From the NCBI RefSeq assembly GCF_900128925.1, contig NZ_FQUJ01000009.1, positions 113,148-176,188 of the forward strand: 63,041 bases of DNA, read 5' to 3'. The notes under the pieces are model-generated. The model saw nothing but the letters and a program-made list of their open reading frames with translations, was not told where the DNA came from and made no database searches. The stretch's first letter is position 1, and every line of letters starts with the position of its first letter. Below, one piece after another: positions 17,146 through 31,393 of the stretch. Source of the DNA: Modicisalibacter ilicicola DSM 19980 (GTDB lineage: Bacteria; Pseudomonadota; Gammaproteobacteria; Pseudomonadales; Halomonadaceae). Position numbers and translations under genes: made by a program.

Positions 17146-17179
17146 CCCCACTGCTTGACGAATAGCGGAGGAGATTGCG

Positions 17180-18325
17180 TTGAACAGACCCGCAATACTG
17201 GCCCTGGAAGACGGCAGCCTGTTTCGTGGCAGCGCCATCGGCGCCGATGGGCAGACCCGTGGCGAAGTGGTGTTCAACACCGCCATGACAGGCTATCAGG
17301 AGATCCTCACCGACCCTTCCTATACCCGTCAGATCGTCACCCTGACCTACCCGCATATCGGCAATACCGGCGTCAACGACGAGGACATCGAGTCCGAGCA
17401 GATCCGCGCCGCGGGCCTGGTGATCCGTGACCTCCCCTTGCTGGCCAGCAGCTTTCGCAGCCAGCAGCGCCTGGACGACTATCTGCGGGAAAACGGCGTG
17501 CTGGGGATCGCCGATATCGATACCCGTCGCCTGACCCGTATCCTGCGCGACAAGGGCGCCCAGAACGGCGCCATCCTGGCCGGGCCCGAGGCGGAAGGAG
17601 AAGACGTCGCCGAGCGGGCACTGGCAGCAGCTCGTGGTTTTCCCGGTCTTGCCGGCATGGACCTGGCCAAGGTCGTCTCCTGCGAGCACGCCTATGCATG
17701 GAATCAAGGGGATTGGACCCTGGGGGCGGGCTACGGGAACGCCGCCGCGGGCGACACCGCCTTTCACGTGGTCGCCTACGACTACGGGGTCAAGTACAAC
17801 ATCCTGCGTCTGCTGGCCTCGCGGGGTTGCCGGCTGACGGTGGTGCCGGCCCAGACGCCTGCCGCCGAGGTGCTGGCCCTGAGGCCGGACGGCATCTTCC
17901 TCTCCAACGGCCCCGGCGACCCGGAACCCTGCGACTATGCCATCACCGCGGTTCGCGAACTGCTCGAAAGCGATATTCCGCTGTTCGGCATCTGCCTGGG
18001 ACACCAGTTGCTGGCCCTGGCCTCCGGTGCCCGCACGGTAAAGATGAACCACGGCCACCACGGCGCCAACCACCCGGTACAGGATCTCGACACGAACCAG
18101 GTGATGATCACCAGTCAGAATCACGGCTTCGCCGTCGACGAGACCAGCCTGCCGACGACGCTGCGTGCCACCCATCGCTCGCTGTTCGACGGCACCCTGC
18201 AAGGGGTCGAGCGTACCGACTGTCCGGCCTTCAGCTTCCAGGGGCATCCCGAGGCGAGCCCCGGGCCACGCGACGTGGCGCCACTGTTCGATCGCTTTGT
18301 CAGGATGATGCAGGAACGTCGCTGA
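17180..18325 (+). CDS. carA: carbamoyl-phosphate synthase small subunit (glutaminase)
   Basis: A 381-residue glutamine amidotransferase subunit that supplies ammonia to CarB for carbamoyl phosphate, the precursor of arginine and pyrimidines. The N-terminal domain is typical ([32 protein letters not shown]). The class I glutaminase nucleophile is Cys272 in FGICLGHQ, with the His/Glu pair in [11 protein letters not shown]. The start is TTG at 17180-17182 with GGAGGAG nine bases before; E. coli carA also uses UUG as I recall, which may limit translation. carB follows after 49 bases, with no extra ORF between. Confidence 0.96.
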   Translation: MNRPAILALEDGSLFRGSAIGADGQTRGEVVFNTAMTGYQEILTDPSYTRQIVTLTYPHIGNTGVNDEDIESEQIRAAGLVIRDLPLLASSFRSQQRLDDYLRENGVLGIADIDTRRLTRILRDKGAQNGAILAGPEAEGEDVAERALAAARGFPGLAGMDLAKVVSCEHAYAWNQGDWTLGAGYGNAAAGDTAFHVVAYDYGVKYNILRLLASRGCRLTVVPAQTPAAEVLALRPDGIFLSNGPGDPEPCDYAITAVRELLESDIPLFGICLGHQLLALASGARTVKMNHGHHGANHPVQDLDTNQVMITSQNHGFAVDETSLPTTLRATHRSLFDGTLQGVERTDCPAFSFQGHPEASPGPRDVAPLFDRFVRMMQERR

Positions 18326-18374
18326 GCCGAGCCCGTTTGCATCACCCTCCGTCACTTTTCTAGCGGGAACCGTC

Positions 18375-21601
<3,227 letters not shown>

Positions 21602-21605
<4 letters not shown>

Positions 21606-22078
21606 ACAAGGTCCCGATGACCGTGCAAGGCGAGCAGCGTCTGCGAGAAGAGCTGAACCAGCTCAAGAGTGAGGAGCGCCCCCGGGTGATCAACGCCATC
21701 GCCGAGGCGCGCGAGCATGGCGATCTGAAGGAAAATGCCGAATACCATGCCGCTCGCGAGCAGCAGGGCTTCATCGAGGGGCGCATCAAGGAGATCGAGG
21801 CGAAGCTTTCCGCGGCTCAGGTCATCGATGTGACCAAGATGCCCAGGACCGGCAAGGTCATCTTCGGTGTGACCGTGGAGCTGATCAACCTCGATAGCGA
21901 CGAAGAGGTGCGCTACCAGATCGTCGGCGAGGATGAGGCGGATATCAAGTCGGGCAAGATATCGGTGACCTCTCCCATCGCCCGGGCGCTGATCGGCAAG
22001 GAGGAGAGCGATGTGGTTCTGGTGCGCACGCCGGGCGGCGAGGTCGAATACGAGATCGGCGACGTCCAGTACATCTGA
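21602..22078 (+). CDS. greA: transcription elongation factor GreA
   Basis: A 158-residue factor that rescues backtracked RNA polymerase by stimulating transcript cleavage. The N-terminal coiled coil has the acidic tip (residues ~35-55, [22 protein letters not shown] in parts) that reaches the active site. The C-terminal FKBP-like domain carries [11 protein letters not shown] and [16 protein letters not shown]. It overlaps carB by four bases (ATGA), as in the Pseudomonas carA-carB-greA operon I recall. A strong terminator follows. Confidence 0.96.
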
Positions 22079-22100
22079 TCTTCCTGTTGCGAACGATCGA

Positions 22101-22136
22101 ACGCCCCTGGCTGGCCTGCCAGGGGCGTCATCTTTT
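22101..22136. terminator. terminator between greA and yhbY
   Basis: ACGCCCCTGGC (22101-22111) and GCCAGGGGCGT (22118-22128) form an 11-bp stem with a 6-base loop, followed by CATCTTTT. It serves greA and, less well, convergent yhbY. Confidence 0.78.
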
Positions 22137-22168
22137 GGCCGCCCCTCTTTTGGTCCCCTCGTTGCCGT

Positions 22169-22495
22169 TCAATGCCGACCGTGATGCTCCTTGGCCCGGG
22201 CGATATTGGAGAGCCTGGGATTGGCCCTGGGATTGTGGCGATAGAGCAGGGCCATCTTGCCGATGACCTGAACGACCTCGGCGCGGGTGTCCCGGGCTAG
22301 TTCGTCGACGAGTTCGCGGCGCTGCTCCCGTTCGCCCAGGGCCAGCTTGATCTTGACCAGCTCGTGATCGTTCAGGGCACGCTCGAGCTCGGCGATCACG
22401 TTTTCGGTGAGGCCGCTATCCGCGATCGTGACCACGGGGTCGAGGTGATGGCCGATGCTGCGAAATGCTTTCTTTTGTGCCTGTGACAAGCTCAT
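22169..22495 (-). CDS. yhbY: YhbY-family (CRM domain) RNA-binding protein
   Basis: A 108-residue protein of the CRS1-YhbY family that associates with pre-50S ribosomal particles. The pattern fits: [49 protein letters not shown] is readable in the first half (given here in outline), followed by the [11 protein letters not shown] end of the CRM domain, with the usual GxxG-type loop not exactly conserved. The start ATG at 22493-22495 gives the normal length. Divergent from rlmE, another ribosome maturation gene, as in other gammaproteobacteria. Confidence 0.92.
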   Translation of the reverse strand: MSLSQAQKKAFRSIGHHLDPVVTIADSGLTENVIAELERALNDHELVKIKLALGEREQRRELVDELARDTRAEVVQVIGKMALLYRHNPRANPRLSNIARAKEHHGRH

Positions 22496-22687
22496 GGTAT
22501 CGTGGCCTCTGTCGGCTGGGGCGTGCTGGAAACGTTCATTCGTCCGTGCTTCGACGGGTGGCACGCCATGGTACGGTTAAAGCCCTTGCGTGCAAAGCAT
22601 CCACGACAGCCAGCGCGCAAGCCCTGCCGAATCACCGCTCCACGCTTGCCCAATCATGACTCCCATCGCGACGACTCAGGTGACTTA

Positions 22688-23317
22688 GTGGCCCGATCCA
22701 CGTCCAGCAAGAGCAGTGCCGGCTGGCTCAAGGAACATTTCGACGATCCCTACGTACGACGCGCCTGGCACGACGGTTATCGCTCGCGCGCCAGCTACAA
22801 GCTGCTGGAGATCGATGCCAAGGATCGTCTCTTCCGGCCGGGCATGACGGTGATCGACCTGGGGGCGGCGCCCGGCGGCTGGAGCCAGATTGCCGCCGAG
22901 AAGGTCGGACCGCGGGGCGTGGTGATCGCCTCGGACATCCTCGAGATGGATGCCCTGGCGGGCGTCGACTTCATTCACGGCGACTTCACCGAAGATCATG
23001 TGCTGGACGCCCTGCTGGAAGTGGTCGCCGGGCGGCCGGTGGATTTGATCATTTCCGATATGGCGCCCAACATGAGTGGCATGGCAGCAATCGACCAGCC
23101 CCAGGCGATGTACCTGGTCGAACTGGCGCTGGATCTGGCTCGCCAGGTGCTTTCGCCGGGAGGAAGCTTCTTGGCCAAGGTATTTCAGGGAGAGGGGTTC
23201 GACGACTTCCTGAAGGAACTGCGCGGCAGTTTCGCGAAAGTGGTCACCCGCAAGCCAGGCTCCTCCCGCGCACGGTCGCGGGAAGTCTATCTGCTGGCGG
23301 AAGGATACAAGGGCTAA
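22688..23317 (+). CDS. rlmE: 23S rRNA 2'-O-ribose U2552 methyltransferase RlmE
   Basis: A 209-residue SAM-dependent methyltransferase (FtsJ/RrmJ) that modifies U2552 of 23S rRNA in the assembling 50S subunit. The SAM site [20 protein letters not shown] lies near residue 58. The catalytic K-D-K-E tetrad can be placed: Lys in ASYKLLEID, Asp in [11 protein letters not shown], Lys in [10 protein letters not shown], Glu in [10 protein letters not shown]. The start is GTG at 22688 with AGGTGA four bases upstream, matching the E. coli length of 209. Followed by ftsH after 90 bases, the conserved heat-shock pairing. Confidence 0.94.
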   Translation: MARSTSSKSSAGWLKEHFDDPYVRRAWHDGYRSRASYKLLEIDAKDRLFRPGMTVIDLGAAPGGWSQIAAEKVGPRGVVIASDILEMDALAGVDFIHGDFTEDHVLDALLEVVAGRPVDLIISDMAPNMSGMAAIDQPQAMYLVELALDLARQVLSPGGSFLAKVFQGEGFDDFLKELRGSFAKVVTRKPGSSRARSREVYLLAEGYKG

Positions 23318-23318
23318 G

Positions 23319-23347
23319 CTTGCAATGTCGGGGGAACGACTCCATCT
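23319..23347 (+). promoter_or_regulatory. probable sigma-32 promoter of ftsH
   Basis: CTTGCAA (23319-23325), a 14-base spacer, then CTCCATCT (23340-23347). This has two mismatches from the sigma-32 consensus and correct spacing, 61 bases before ftsH. A small ACTCCAT/ATGGAGT hairpin overlaps the -10. Confidence 0.6.
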
Positions 23348-23407
23348 AATGGAGTGTCACAAGACAGACATGCTTGGCAGACGGATTGATGCAATGAGGG
23401 TATTGCC

Positions 23408-25387
<1,980 letters not shown>

Positions 25388-25413
25388 CATCCCTGCAGCC
25401 GAAGGCTTTGGTC

Positions 25414-25445
25414 GAGGCGCCCGCGGGCGCCTCGTGGCATTTTGA
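25414..25445 (+). terminator. terminator after ftsH
   Basis: GAGGCGCC-CGCG-GGCGCCTC (25414-25433) forms a perfect 8-bp stem with a 4-base loop, followed by GTGGCATTTT. It probably attenuates read-through into folP. Confidence 0.6.
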
Positions 25446-25469
25446 CATGATATGGCATGGACCTGCCTG

Positions 25470-26330
25470 ATGAAGCACCCCTCCGACAGCTTCCTGCAGT
25501 GCGGCCGTCACCGCCTGGATCTTTCCTATCCCCGGGTGATGGGGATCCTCAATGTAACGCCGGACTCCTTTTCCGATGGCGGGCACCACGCCACTTTGGA
25601 CGATGCCCTGCGTCATGCCGAAACGATGCTCGCCGAGGGCGCGGCGGTCATCGACGTGGGCGGCGAATCCACCCGGCCGGGCGCCGCGGCGGTCCCGGTC
25701 GAGCAGGAACTGGACCGGGTGATCCCGGTGGTCGAGCGTCTGGTGCGCGAGCTGGATGCCCTGGTGTCGGTGGACACCAGCTCGCCCGAGGTGATGCAGG
25801 AGGCGAGCGCCAGAGGGGCGGGAATGCTCAATGACGTGCGTGCCCTGCGTCGTCCCGGTGCGTTGCAGGTGGCTGCCGGCAGCGGGCTTCCCGTCTGTCT
25901 GATGCACATGCTGGGCGAGCCGGATGCCATGCAGCGCTCGCCACGCTACGATGAACCCGTGGAGCTGGCGGTGGCATGCTTCCTCGAGGAGCGTGTGGCT
26001 GCCTGTGAAGCCGCCGGGCTGCGCCGGGAGCGATTGCTGCTGGACCCGGGGTTCGGCTTCGCCAAGACCGTCGAGCACAATCTCCGGCTGCTCAATCGGA
26101 TGACGGCATTGAAGAAGCTCGGCTTACCGTTGATGGTCGGCATGTCGCGCAAGAGTATGATAGGCAAGGTGCTTGGGCGCGCCGTCGAGGAGCGTTTGCC
26201 GGGGGGGCTGGCGCTGGTCTCGCTCGCGGTGGAGCGCGGCGCGCGTCTGTTGCGTGTCCACGATGTCGGCCCCAGCGTGGATGCGGCGAACATGACCTGG
26301 GCCGTGCTACAGGAAGGCGAAGAGCCATGA
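25470..26330 (+). CDS. folP: dihydropteroate synthase
   Basis: A 286-residue TIM-barrel enzyme that joins p-aminobenzoate to the pterin pyrophosphate in folate synthesis, the target of sulfonamides. Signature motifs are [16 protein letters not shown] near residue 24, [13 protein letters not shown] near 62, and the C-terminal [12 protein letters not shown]. The start is not certain: ATGs at 25452 and 25470 are both possible and neither has a good ribosome site; the latter gives the usual short N-terminus. It overlaps glmM by ATGA, as in E. coli and Pseudomonas (ftsH-folP-glmM). Confidence 0.94.
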   Translation: MKHPSDSFLQCGRHRLDLSYPRVMGILNVTPDSFSDGGHHATLDDALRHAETMLAEGAAVIDVGGESTRPGAAAVPVEQELDRVIPVVERLVRELDALVSVDTSSPEVMQEASARGAGMLNDVRALRRPGALQVAAGSGLPVCLMHMLGEPDAMQRSPRYDEPVELAVACFLEERVAACEAAGLRRERLLLDPGFGFAKTVEHNLRLLNRMTALKKLGLPLMVGMSRKSMIGKVLGRAVEERLPGGLALVSLAVERGARLLRVHDVGPSVDAANMTWAVLQEGEEP

Positions 26331-27673
26331 CAAGACGTTATTTTGGTACCGATGGCATACGTGGTGCCGTCGGCGAGTATCCGATCACCGCGGATTTCAT
26401 GCTCAAGCTGGGCTGGGCCATGGGGCGTGTTCTGAACAAGCCACATGGCAGGGCCAAGGTGCTGATCGGCAAGGATACCCGCATTTCCGGCTACATGTTC
26501 GAGTCGGCGCTGGAGGCCGGCCTCTCGGCGGCGGGGGTGGATGTCTCGCTGCTGGGACCCATGCCCACGCCGGGGATCGCCTATCTGACCCGCACCCTGC
26601 GGGCCGATGCGGGCATCGTCATCTCGGCCTCGCACAACGCCTTTCAGGACAACGGCATCAAGTTCTTTTCCGCCGAGGGGACAAAGTTGGCCGACGCGAT
26701 CGAGGCCCGCATCGAGGAGGAGATCGAGAAGCCGCTGGAAACGGTGCCCGCCGACCAACTGGGCAAGGCCACTCGCATCGACGATGCGGCCGGCCGCTAC
26801 ATCGAATTCTGCAAATCCACCGTCCCGCACCGTTTGACCTTGCACGGGCTCAAGATCGTGCTGGATTGCGCCCACGGTGCCACCTATCACATTGCCCCCA
26901 GCGTGTTCCGCGAGCTGGGTGCCAAGGTCAGCCTGCTGGGGGCGGAACCCGACGGGCTGAACATCAACCAGCGGGTAGGCTCGACTCACCCGGCCTCGCT
27001 GCGGGCCGCGGTGATCGAGCGAGGCGCCGACCTGGGCATCGCCTTCGACGGTGACGGCGATCGTGTCGTACTGGTGGATGCCGATGGCCAGGAGATCGAC
27101 GGCGACGACATCCTGTTCATGATCGCCAAGGACCGGCACGATCGCGGTAAGCTGGACGGGGGTGTCGTCGGTACCCTGATGAGCAACTTTGGCCTGGCGG
27201 CGGCCCTGGAGGTCCTGAACATTCCCTTCGAGCGGGCCAAGGTCGGCGATCGCTACGTGATGGAGCGGCTGGCTGCCAACGGCTGGCATCTGGGCGGTGA
27301 ATCCTCGGGGCACATCGTCTGTGGCCATGTGCAGACCACCGGTGACGGCATCGTGTCGGCACTGCAGGTGCTGGCCATCATGGTCAGTCAGGATCGTACT
27401 CTCACGGAGCTCAAGGGCTTCGAAAAGGCCCCTCAGGCCCTGGTCAACGTGCGCCTGGTGCCGGGGTCCGACAAGCGGGCGCTGCTCGAGCACCCCGCCC
27501 TGCTCGACACGGTGGCGGCGGTGGAGTCCGAGCTCGGGGACGAAGGCCGCGTGCTGTTGCGTGCCTCGGGAACCGAGCCGTTGATCCGGGTGATGGTCGA
27601 GGGGCGCCCGCACTTCGACGTCGTCGCCCTGGCACGGCGCATCGCTGCCGATGTCGAGTCGCTGATGACGTGA
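26327..27673 (+). CDS. glmM: phosphoglucosamine mutase
   Basis: A 448-residue enzyme converting glucosamine-6-phosphate to glucosamine-1-phosphate for UDP-GlcNAc, feeding peptidoglycan and LPS. The N-terminus [19 protein letters not shown] is diagnostic. The phospho-serine loop is ISASHN around residue 102, the metal loop is FDGDGDRV near 240, the sugar loop is GGESSGH, and the phosphate-binding loop near the end is [16 protein letters not shown] overlap with folP implies coupling. Complete and normal in length. Confidence 0.96.
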   Translation: MTRRYFGTDGIRGAVGEYPITADFMLKLGWAMGRVLNKPHGRAKVLIGKDTRISGYMFESALEAGLSAAGVDVSLLGPMPTPGIAYLTRTLRADAGIVISASHNAFQDNGIKFFSAEGTKLADAIEARIEEEIEKPLETVPADQLGKATRIDDAAGRYIEFCKSTVPHRLTLHGLKIVLDCAHGATYHIAPSVFRELGAKVSLLGAEPDGLNINQRVGSTHPASLRAAVIERGADLGIAFDGDGDRVVLVDADGQEIDGDDILFMIAKDRHDRGKLDGGVVGTLMSNFGLAAALEVLNIPFERAKVGDRYVMERLAANGWHLGGESSGHIVCGHVQTTGDGIVSALQVLAIMVSQDRTLTELKGFEKAPQALVNVRLVPGSDKRALLEHPALLDTVAAVESELGDEGRVLLRASGTEPLIRVMVEGRPHFDVVALARRIAADVESLMT

Positions 27674-27746
27674 GGTCAAGCGCCGCCGGTTGTCTTGGCC
27701 GGGCCACTCCTATACCATTTCGCACCACTTCGTGAAGGGGGTGTCT

Positions 27747-28496
27747 ATGCGCAAGCCGTTGATCGCCGGCAACTGGAAAATGAACGGTTCGCTGGCGCTG
27801 GTCGAGCAGTTCGGTCGAGCCCTTGCCGACGCCAGGCTATCATCCTCGGTAGAAGTGGCGGTGATTCCCCCGTCGCCTTATCTGGCTGCGGCCCAGGCTG
27901 CGTTCGACGGCACTACGGTGGTTCTGGGGGCACAAACCGTGAATCCAGAGGCGGCAGGCGCCTACACCGGCGAGGTCAGCGCCCCCATGCTGGCGGAATT
28001 CGGCGTACATTACGTGCTGGTGGGGCATTCGGAACGCCGTTCGCTCTATCAAGAAGACGACATGGCGGTGCTGGCTCGGGCGCGAGCTGCTCTCGAGGCC
28101 GGGCTGATGCCGATTCTTTGCGTGGGCGAAACCCTCGACGAACGCGATGCCGGACGCACCGAAGTGGTGGTGTTGCAGCAGGTGAAGGCCGTGTTCGACG
28201 CACTCGACGCCCGGCAGCGCAGGCGTCTGGTCATCGCCTACGAGCCGGTGTGGGCGATCGGTACCGGCAGGACCGCCACGCCGGAGCAGGCCCAGGCGGT
28301 CCACGCGGCCATTCGTGCCTGTCTCGTTGCGTATGACGAGAAGCTGGCCGCCTCGTCGCGGTTGATCTACGGGGGCAGCATGAAACGCGAGAATGCCGCT
28401 GAGCTGCTCGCTCAGCCGGACATCGACGGCGGCCTGATAGGCGGTGCTTCGCTCAAGGTCGACGATTTTATAGCCATTTGTCAGTCAGCAGGTTGA
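27747..28496 (+). CDS. tpiA: triosephosphate isomerase
   Basis: A 249-residue TIM barrel interconverting dihydroxyacetone phosphate and glyceraldehyde-3-phosphate. Active-site pieces are visible: Asn/Lys in AGNWKMNG at residues ~7-14, His in VLVGHSERR near 95, and the catalytic Glu with loop 6 in AYEPVWAIGTGRTATPEQA near 165. The phosphate-binding end is GGSMKRENAAELLAQPDIDGGLIGGASL. ATG at 27747 with AAGGGGG upstream. secG follows after 4 bases, the conserved tpiA-secG pair. Confidence 0.96.
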   Translation: MRKPLIAGNWKMNGSLALVEQFGRALADARLSSSVEVAVIPPSPYLAAAQAAFDGTTVVLGAQTVNPEAAGAYTGEVSAPMLAEFGVHYVLVGHSERRSLYQEDDMAVLARARAALEAGLMPILCVGETLDERDAGRTEVVVLQQVKAVFDALDARQRRRLVIAYEPVWAIGTGRTATPEQAQAVHAAIRACLVAYDEKLAASSRLIYGGSMKRENAAELLAQPDIDGGLIGGASLKVDDFIAICQSAG

Positions 28497-28500
28497 AAAC

Positions 28501-28875
28501 ATGCAAGTTGCCATTCTCATCGTTCATGTCTCGATCGCCATTGCGCTGGTCGTCCTCATCCTGCTGCAGCAGGGCAAGGGCGCTGAGGCCGGAGCCTCCT
28601 TTGGCGGCGGTGCCTCCCAGACCGTATTCGGCTCCCGGGGCAGCGGAAGCTTCCTGGCCAAGTTGACCGGTCTGCTGGCCGCGAGCTTCTTCGCCACCTC
28701 CCTGGCGCTTGCCTATTTTGCCTCCGAGGCAGGCGAGGTGCCGGAGCAGGGGATCCCCGACGCGGAGCTGATCGAGCAACGCAATGCGGCACCGACGCTT
28801 GACGACGGGCCGCAAAGCACGGATAATGCTGCGCCAGCGCTAGAGGACGGCAGCGAGCAGCAAGCGCCGCAATAG
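28501..28875 (+). CDS. secG: preprotein translocase subunit SecG
   Basis: A 124-residue two-helix membrane protein that supports SecYEG activity. Helix 1 is VAILIVHVSIAIALVVLILLQ in part, followed by the conserved cytoplasmic loop QGKGAEAGASFGGGASQTVFGSRGS, then helix 2 (LAASFFATSLALAYF). The C-terminal 45 residues are an acidic, Ala/Pro-rich tail typical of the family in Pseudomonas and Halomonas. It lies directly after tpiA and 96 bases before the tRNA-Leu gene; the tRNAs may share this transcript in part. Confidence 0.94.
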   Translation: MQVAILIVHVSIAIALVVLILLQQGKGAEAGASFGGGASQTVFGSRGSGSFLAKLTGLLAASFFATSLALAYFASEAGEVPEQGIPDAELIEQRNAAPTLDDGPQSTDNAAPALEDGSEQQAPQ

Positions 28876-28971
28876 TCCGTCGGTACTGGCGCCGCAGCGA
28901 GATGAAACGGTTTCGCTGCGAAGGAGCAGACAGGCTCTGCACGATATTCGCCTGAGAAGCTCGCCCCTGTT

Positions 28972-29058
28972 GCCGAAGTGGTGGAATTGGTAGACACGCT
29001 ATCTTGAGGGGGTAGTGACCTTACGGTCGTGGGGGTTCAAGTCCCCCCTTCGGCACCA
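28972..29058 (+). tRNA. tRNA-Leu (GAG)
   Basis: An 87-nt class II tRNA. Acceptor arms GCCGAAG / CTTCGGC plus ACCA pair perfectly, with CCA encoded. The anticodon stem CTATC/GGTAG (one G-U) frames the loop TTGAGGG, giving anticodon GAG. A long variable arm (GTGACCTTACGGTCGT region) and the T-loop GGTTCAAGTCC are clear. Confidence 0.95.
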
Positions 29059-29124
29059 ATTGGAAGTTGGCAAGTGAGCAAGCGACGGCAAGAACTTGCT
29101 GTTGTCAGGTGAATACGCTCTCCC

Positions 29125-29154
29125 TTGACCTGAGGGTAAGCAGGTTTTTATACT
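29125..29154 (+). promoter_or_regulatory. sigma-70 promoter of the initiator tRNA
   Basis: TTGACC (29125-29130) and TATACT (29149-29154) with an 18-base spacer. Transcription would start at about 29161, seven bases before the tRNA. It lies in the gap between the two tRNA genes. Confidence 0.65.
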
Positions 29155-29167
29155 TGCAAGGTTATGA

Positions 29168-29244
<77 letters not shown>

Positions 29245-29257
29245 AGTTTCTTGTGAA

Positions 29258-29285
29258 AGGCCCCTTCCTTCGAAGGGGCTTTTTG
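29258..29285 (+). terminator. terminator after initiator tRNA
   Basis: GCCCCTTC/GAAGGGGC with a CTTC tetraloop region (29260-29279), followed by TTTTTG. It probably ends most tRNA transcripts ahead of rimP. Confidence 0.78.
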
Positions 29286-29384
29286 TTAGCAGTTCGTTTT
29301 TTGGCACTAACGCCAGTCAGCCACCTAGCTTTTCTCTCACTCCTGGTCAGGTGCCTGATGCAACTGTTGTAGGGGCTTTTGTTT

Positions 29385-29846
29385 GTGGCAATCAAGGACG
29401 CCGCGCTGAATGCGCTTCTCGAACCGGCAATAGCGGCCATGGGTTTCGAGCTATGGGGAGTCGAGCGCGTTTCCCAAGGCAAGCACTCACGCCTGGTGGT
29501 GTATATCGACAGTCCTGAAGGGGTCACCGTCGACCATTGTGCCGAGGTCAGTCGCCAGGTCAGCGCGATTCTCGACGTGGAAGATCCGATCCCGGGGCAG
29601 TATCGGCTGGAAGTATCGTCACCCGGCATGGATCGACCGCTTTTCACCCTCGAGCAGTTCGAGCGCTACAGGGGGCATGTCGTGACCCTGAGGTTGCGAG
29701 CACCCTTCGACGGTCGCCGCAAGTTCAAGGGGCTGCTGGCGGGTATCGACAATGACGAGGTGCTGCTGCATCTCGATGGCGAAGAGTACTGCTTTCCCAT
29801 CGACGGGATCGAGCAGGCGCGGGTCGTACCGCAGTTCGATACCTGA
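29385..29846 (+). CDS. rimP: ribosome maturation factor RimP
   Basis: A 153-residue factor for 30S subunit maturation. Motifs of the family are GFELWGVE, YIDSPEGVTVDHCAEVSRQVSAILDVEDPI and YRLEVSSPGMDRPL, and the C-terminal SH3-like domain includes FKGLLAGID. The start is probably GTG at 29385 with AGGGG nine bases upstream; a TTG six bases earlier is possible but too close to it. It heads the conserved rimP-nusA-infB-rbfA-truB-rpsO-pnp order and follows the initiator tRNA, as in E. coli. Confidence 0.94.
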   Translation: MAIKDAALNALLEPAIAAMGFELWGVERVSQGKHSRLVVYIDSPEGVTVDHCAEVSRQVSAILDVEDPIPGQYRLEVSSPGMDRPLFTLEQFERYRGHVVTLRLRAPFDGRRKFKGLLAGIDNDEVLLHLDGEEYCFPIDGIEQARVVPQFDT

Positions 29847-29872
29847 GACTGGTTTTCTGGCGAGGCTAAAGC

Positions 29873-31366
29873 ATGAGTAAAGAGATTCTGCTGGTCGTGG
29901 ATGCGATCTCGAACGAGAAGGGCGTGCCCCGCGAGGTGATCTTCGAGGCGGTCGAGGCGGCGCTGGCGAGTGCGTCGCGCAAGCGTTTCGAAGGTGAGGA
30001 GGCAAGCGTTCGCGTCAAGATCGATCGTGCCACCGGGGATTACGAGACATTTCGCCGCTGGGTGGTCGTCGAGGACGACGAGTTCGAGAACCCCGATGCC
30101 GAGATCAAGCAGTCCTACGCGGAGCGCCGCGATCCGCCGCTGACCCTGGGCGATGTGGTCGAGGAGCGTATCGAGAACGCCGCCTTCGGGCGTATTGCCG
30201 CCCAGACCGCCAAGCAGGTGATCGTGCAGAAGGTGCGCGAGGCGGAGCGTGCGCAGATCGTCCGGCAGTATGCCGAGCGCGAAGGCGAACTGGTCGCGGG
30301 CATCGTCAAGAAGACGACCCGGGATGGGTTGATCATCGATCTTGGTGACAACGCCGAGGCCTTCCTGCCCCGCAGCGAGATGATCCCGGGCGAGCGTTAC
30401 CGCATGAACGAGCGGGTGCGGGCCCTGCTCTGGAAGGTGGAGCCGGAAGCGCGCGGCTCCCAGTTGATTCTCACCCGGACACGCCCGGAACTGATCATCG
30501 AACTGTTCAAGATCGAGGTGCCGGAGATCGCCGAGCAGCTCATCGAGATCAAGGGCGCGGCGCGGGATCCCGGGTCGCGGGCCAAGATTGCGGTCAAGAC
30601 CAACGATCGGCGCATCGATCCGGTGGGCGCGTGTGTCGGCATGCGAGGCTCTCGAGTCCAGGCGGTCTCCAACGAACTGCAGAACGAACGCGTGGATATC
30701 ATCCTCTGGGACGACAATCCCGCGCAGCTGGTCATCAATGCCATGGCACCGGCGGACGTGGCCTCCATCCTTGTCGACGAGGACGCCCATTCCATGGATG
30801 TCGCCGTGGCCGAGGACAATCTCGCCCAGGCCATCGGCCGCAGCGGTCAGAACGTGCGACTGGCCAGTGAACTCACGGGCTGGGCGCTCAACGTGATGAC
30901 CGAAGAGGAAGCCGAAGGCAAGCGCGAGCAGGAAGTCGACAGCCTGGTGGAATACTTCATCAACCACCTCGAGATCGACGAGGAGCTGGCGCGCATATTG
31001 GTCGAGGAGGGTTTCACCTCCCTTGAGGAACTGGCCTACGTGCCCCTCGAGGAAATGCTGGAAATCGAAGAATTCGATGAAGACCTGGTAGAAGAACTGC
31101 GCTCGCGGGCCAAGGACGAGCTGCTGAATCTGGCAATCGCCTCCGAGGAGGTTCTCGACGGTGCCCAGCCCGCCGACGACCTGCTGGAAATGGAGGGGAT
31201 GGATCGCCATCTGGCCTTCATCCTGGCCAGCCGTGGTGTCGTCACGATGGAAGATCTGGCCGAGCAGGCCATCGACGATCTCAAGGACATCGAGGGCATG
31301 GACGAAGAGCGCGCCGCGGCACTGATAATGACCGCCCGTGCGCCCTGGTTCGAGAGCGAACAGTAA
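29873..31366 (+). CDS. nusA: transcription termination/antitermination factor NusA
   Basis: A 497-residue RNA polymerase-binding factor for pausing, termination and rRNA antitermination. The N-terminal domain (residues 1-~130) is followed by an S1 domain ([26 protein letters not shown]), two KH domains ([28 protein letters not shown]-type motif in [16 protein letters not shown]) and two C-terminal acidic helix-hairpin repeats ([20 protein letters not shown] and [15 protein letters not shown]). GAGG lies upstream of the ATG. Complete. Confidence 0.97.
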   Translation: MSKEILLVVDAISNEKGVPREVIFEAVEAALASASRKRFEGEEASVRVKIDRATGDYETFRRWVVVEDDEFENPDAEIKQSYAERRDPPLTLGDVVEERIENAAFGRIAAQTAKQVIVQKVREAERAQIVRQYAEREGELVAGIVKKTTRDGLIIDLGDNAEAFLPRSEMIPGERYRMNERVRALLWKVEPEARGSQLILTRTRPELIIELFKIEVPEIAEQLIEIKGAARDPGSRAKIAVKTNDRRIDPVGACVGMRGSRVQAVSNELQNERVDIILWDDNPAQLVINAMAPADVASILVDEDAHSMDVAVAEDNLAQAIGRSGQNVRLASELTGWALNVMTEEEAEGKREQEVDSLVEYFINHLEIDEELARILVEEGFTSLEELAYVPLEEMLEIEEFDEDLVEELRSRAKDELLNLAIASEEVLDGAQPADDLLEMEGMDRHLAFILASRGVVTMEDLAEQAIDDLKDIEGMDEERAAALIMTARAPWFESEQ

Positions 31367-31393
31367 CTAGGTCACGGGCTCAGGAGGGTCGTA

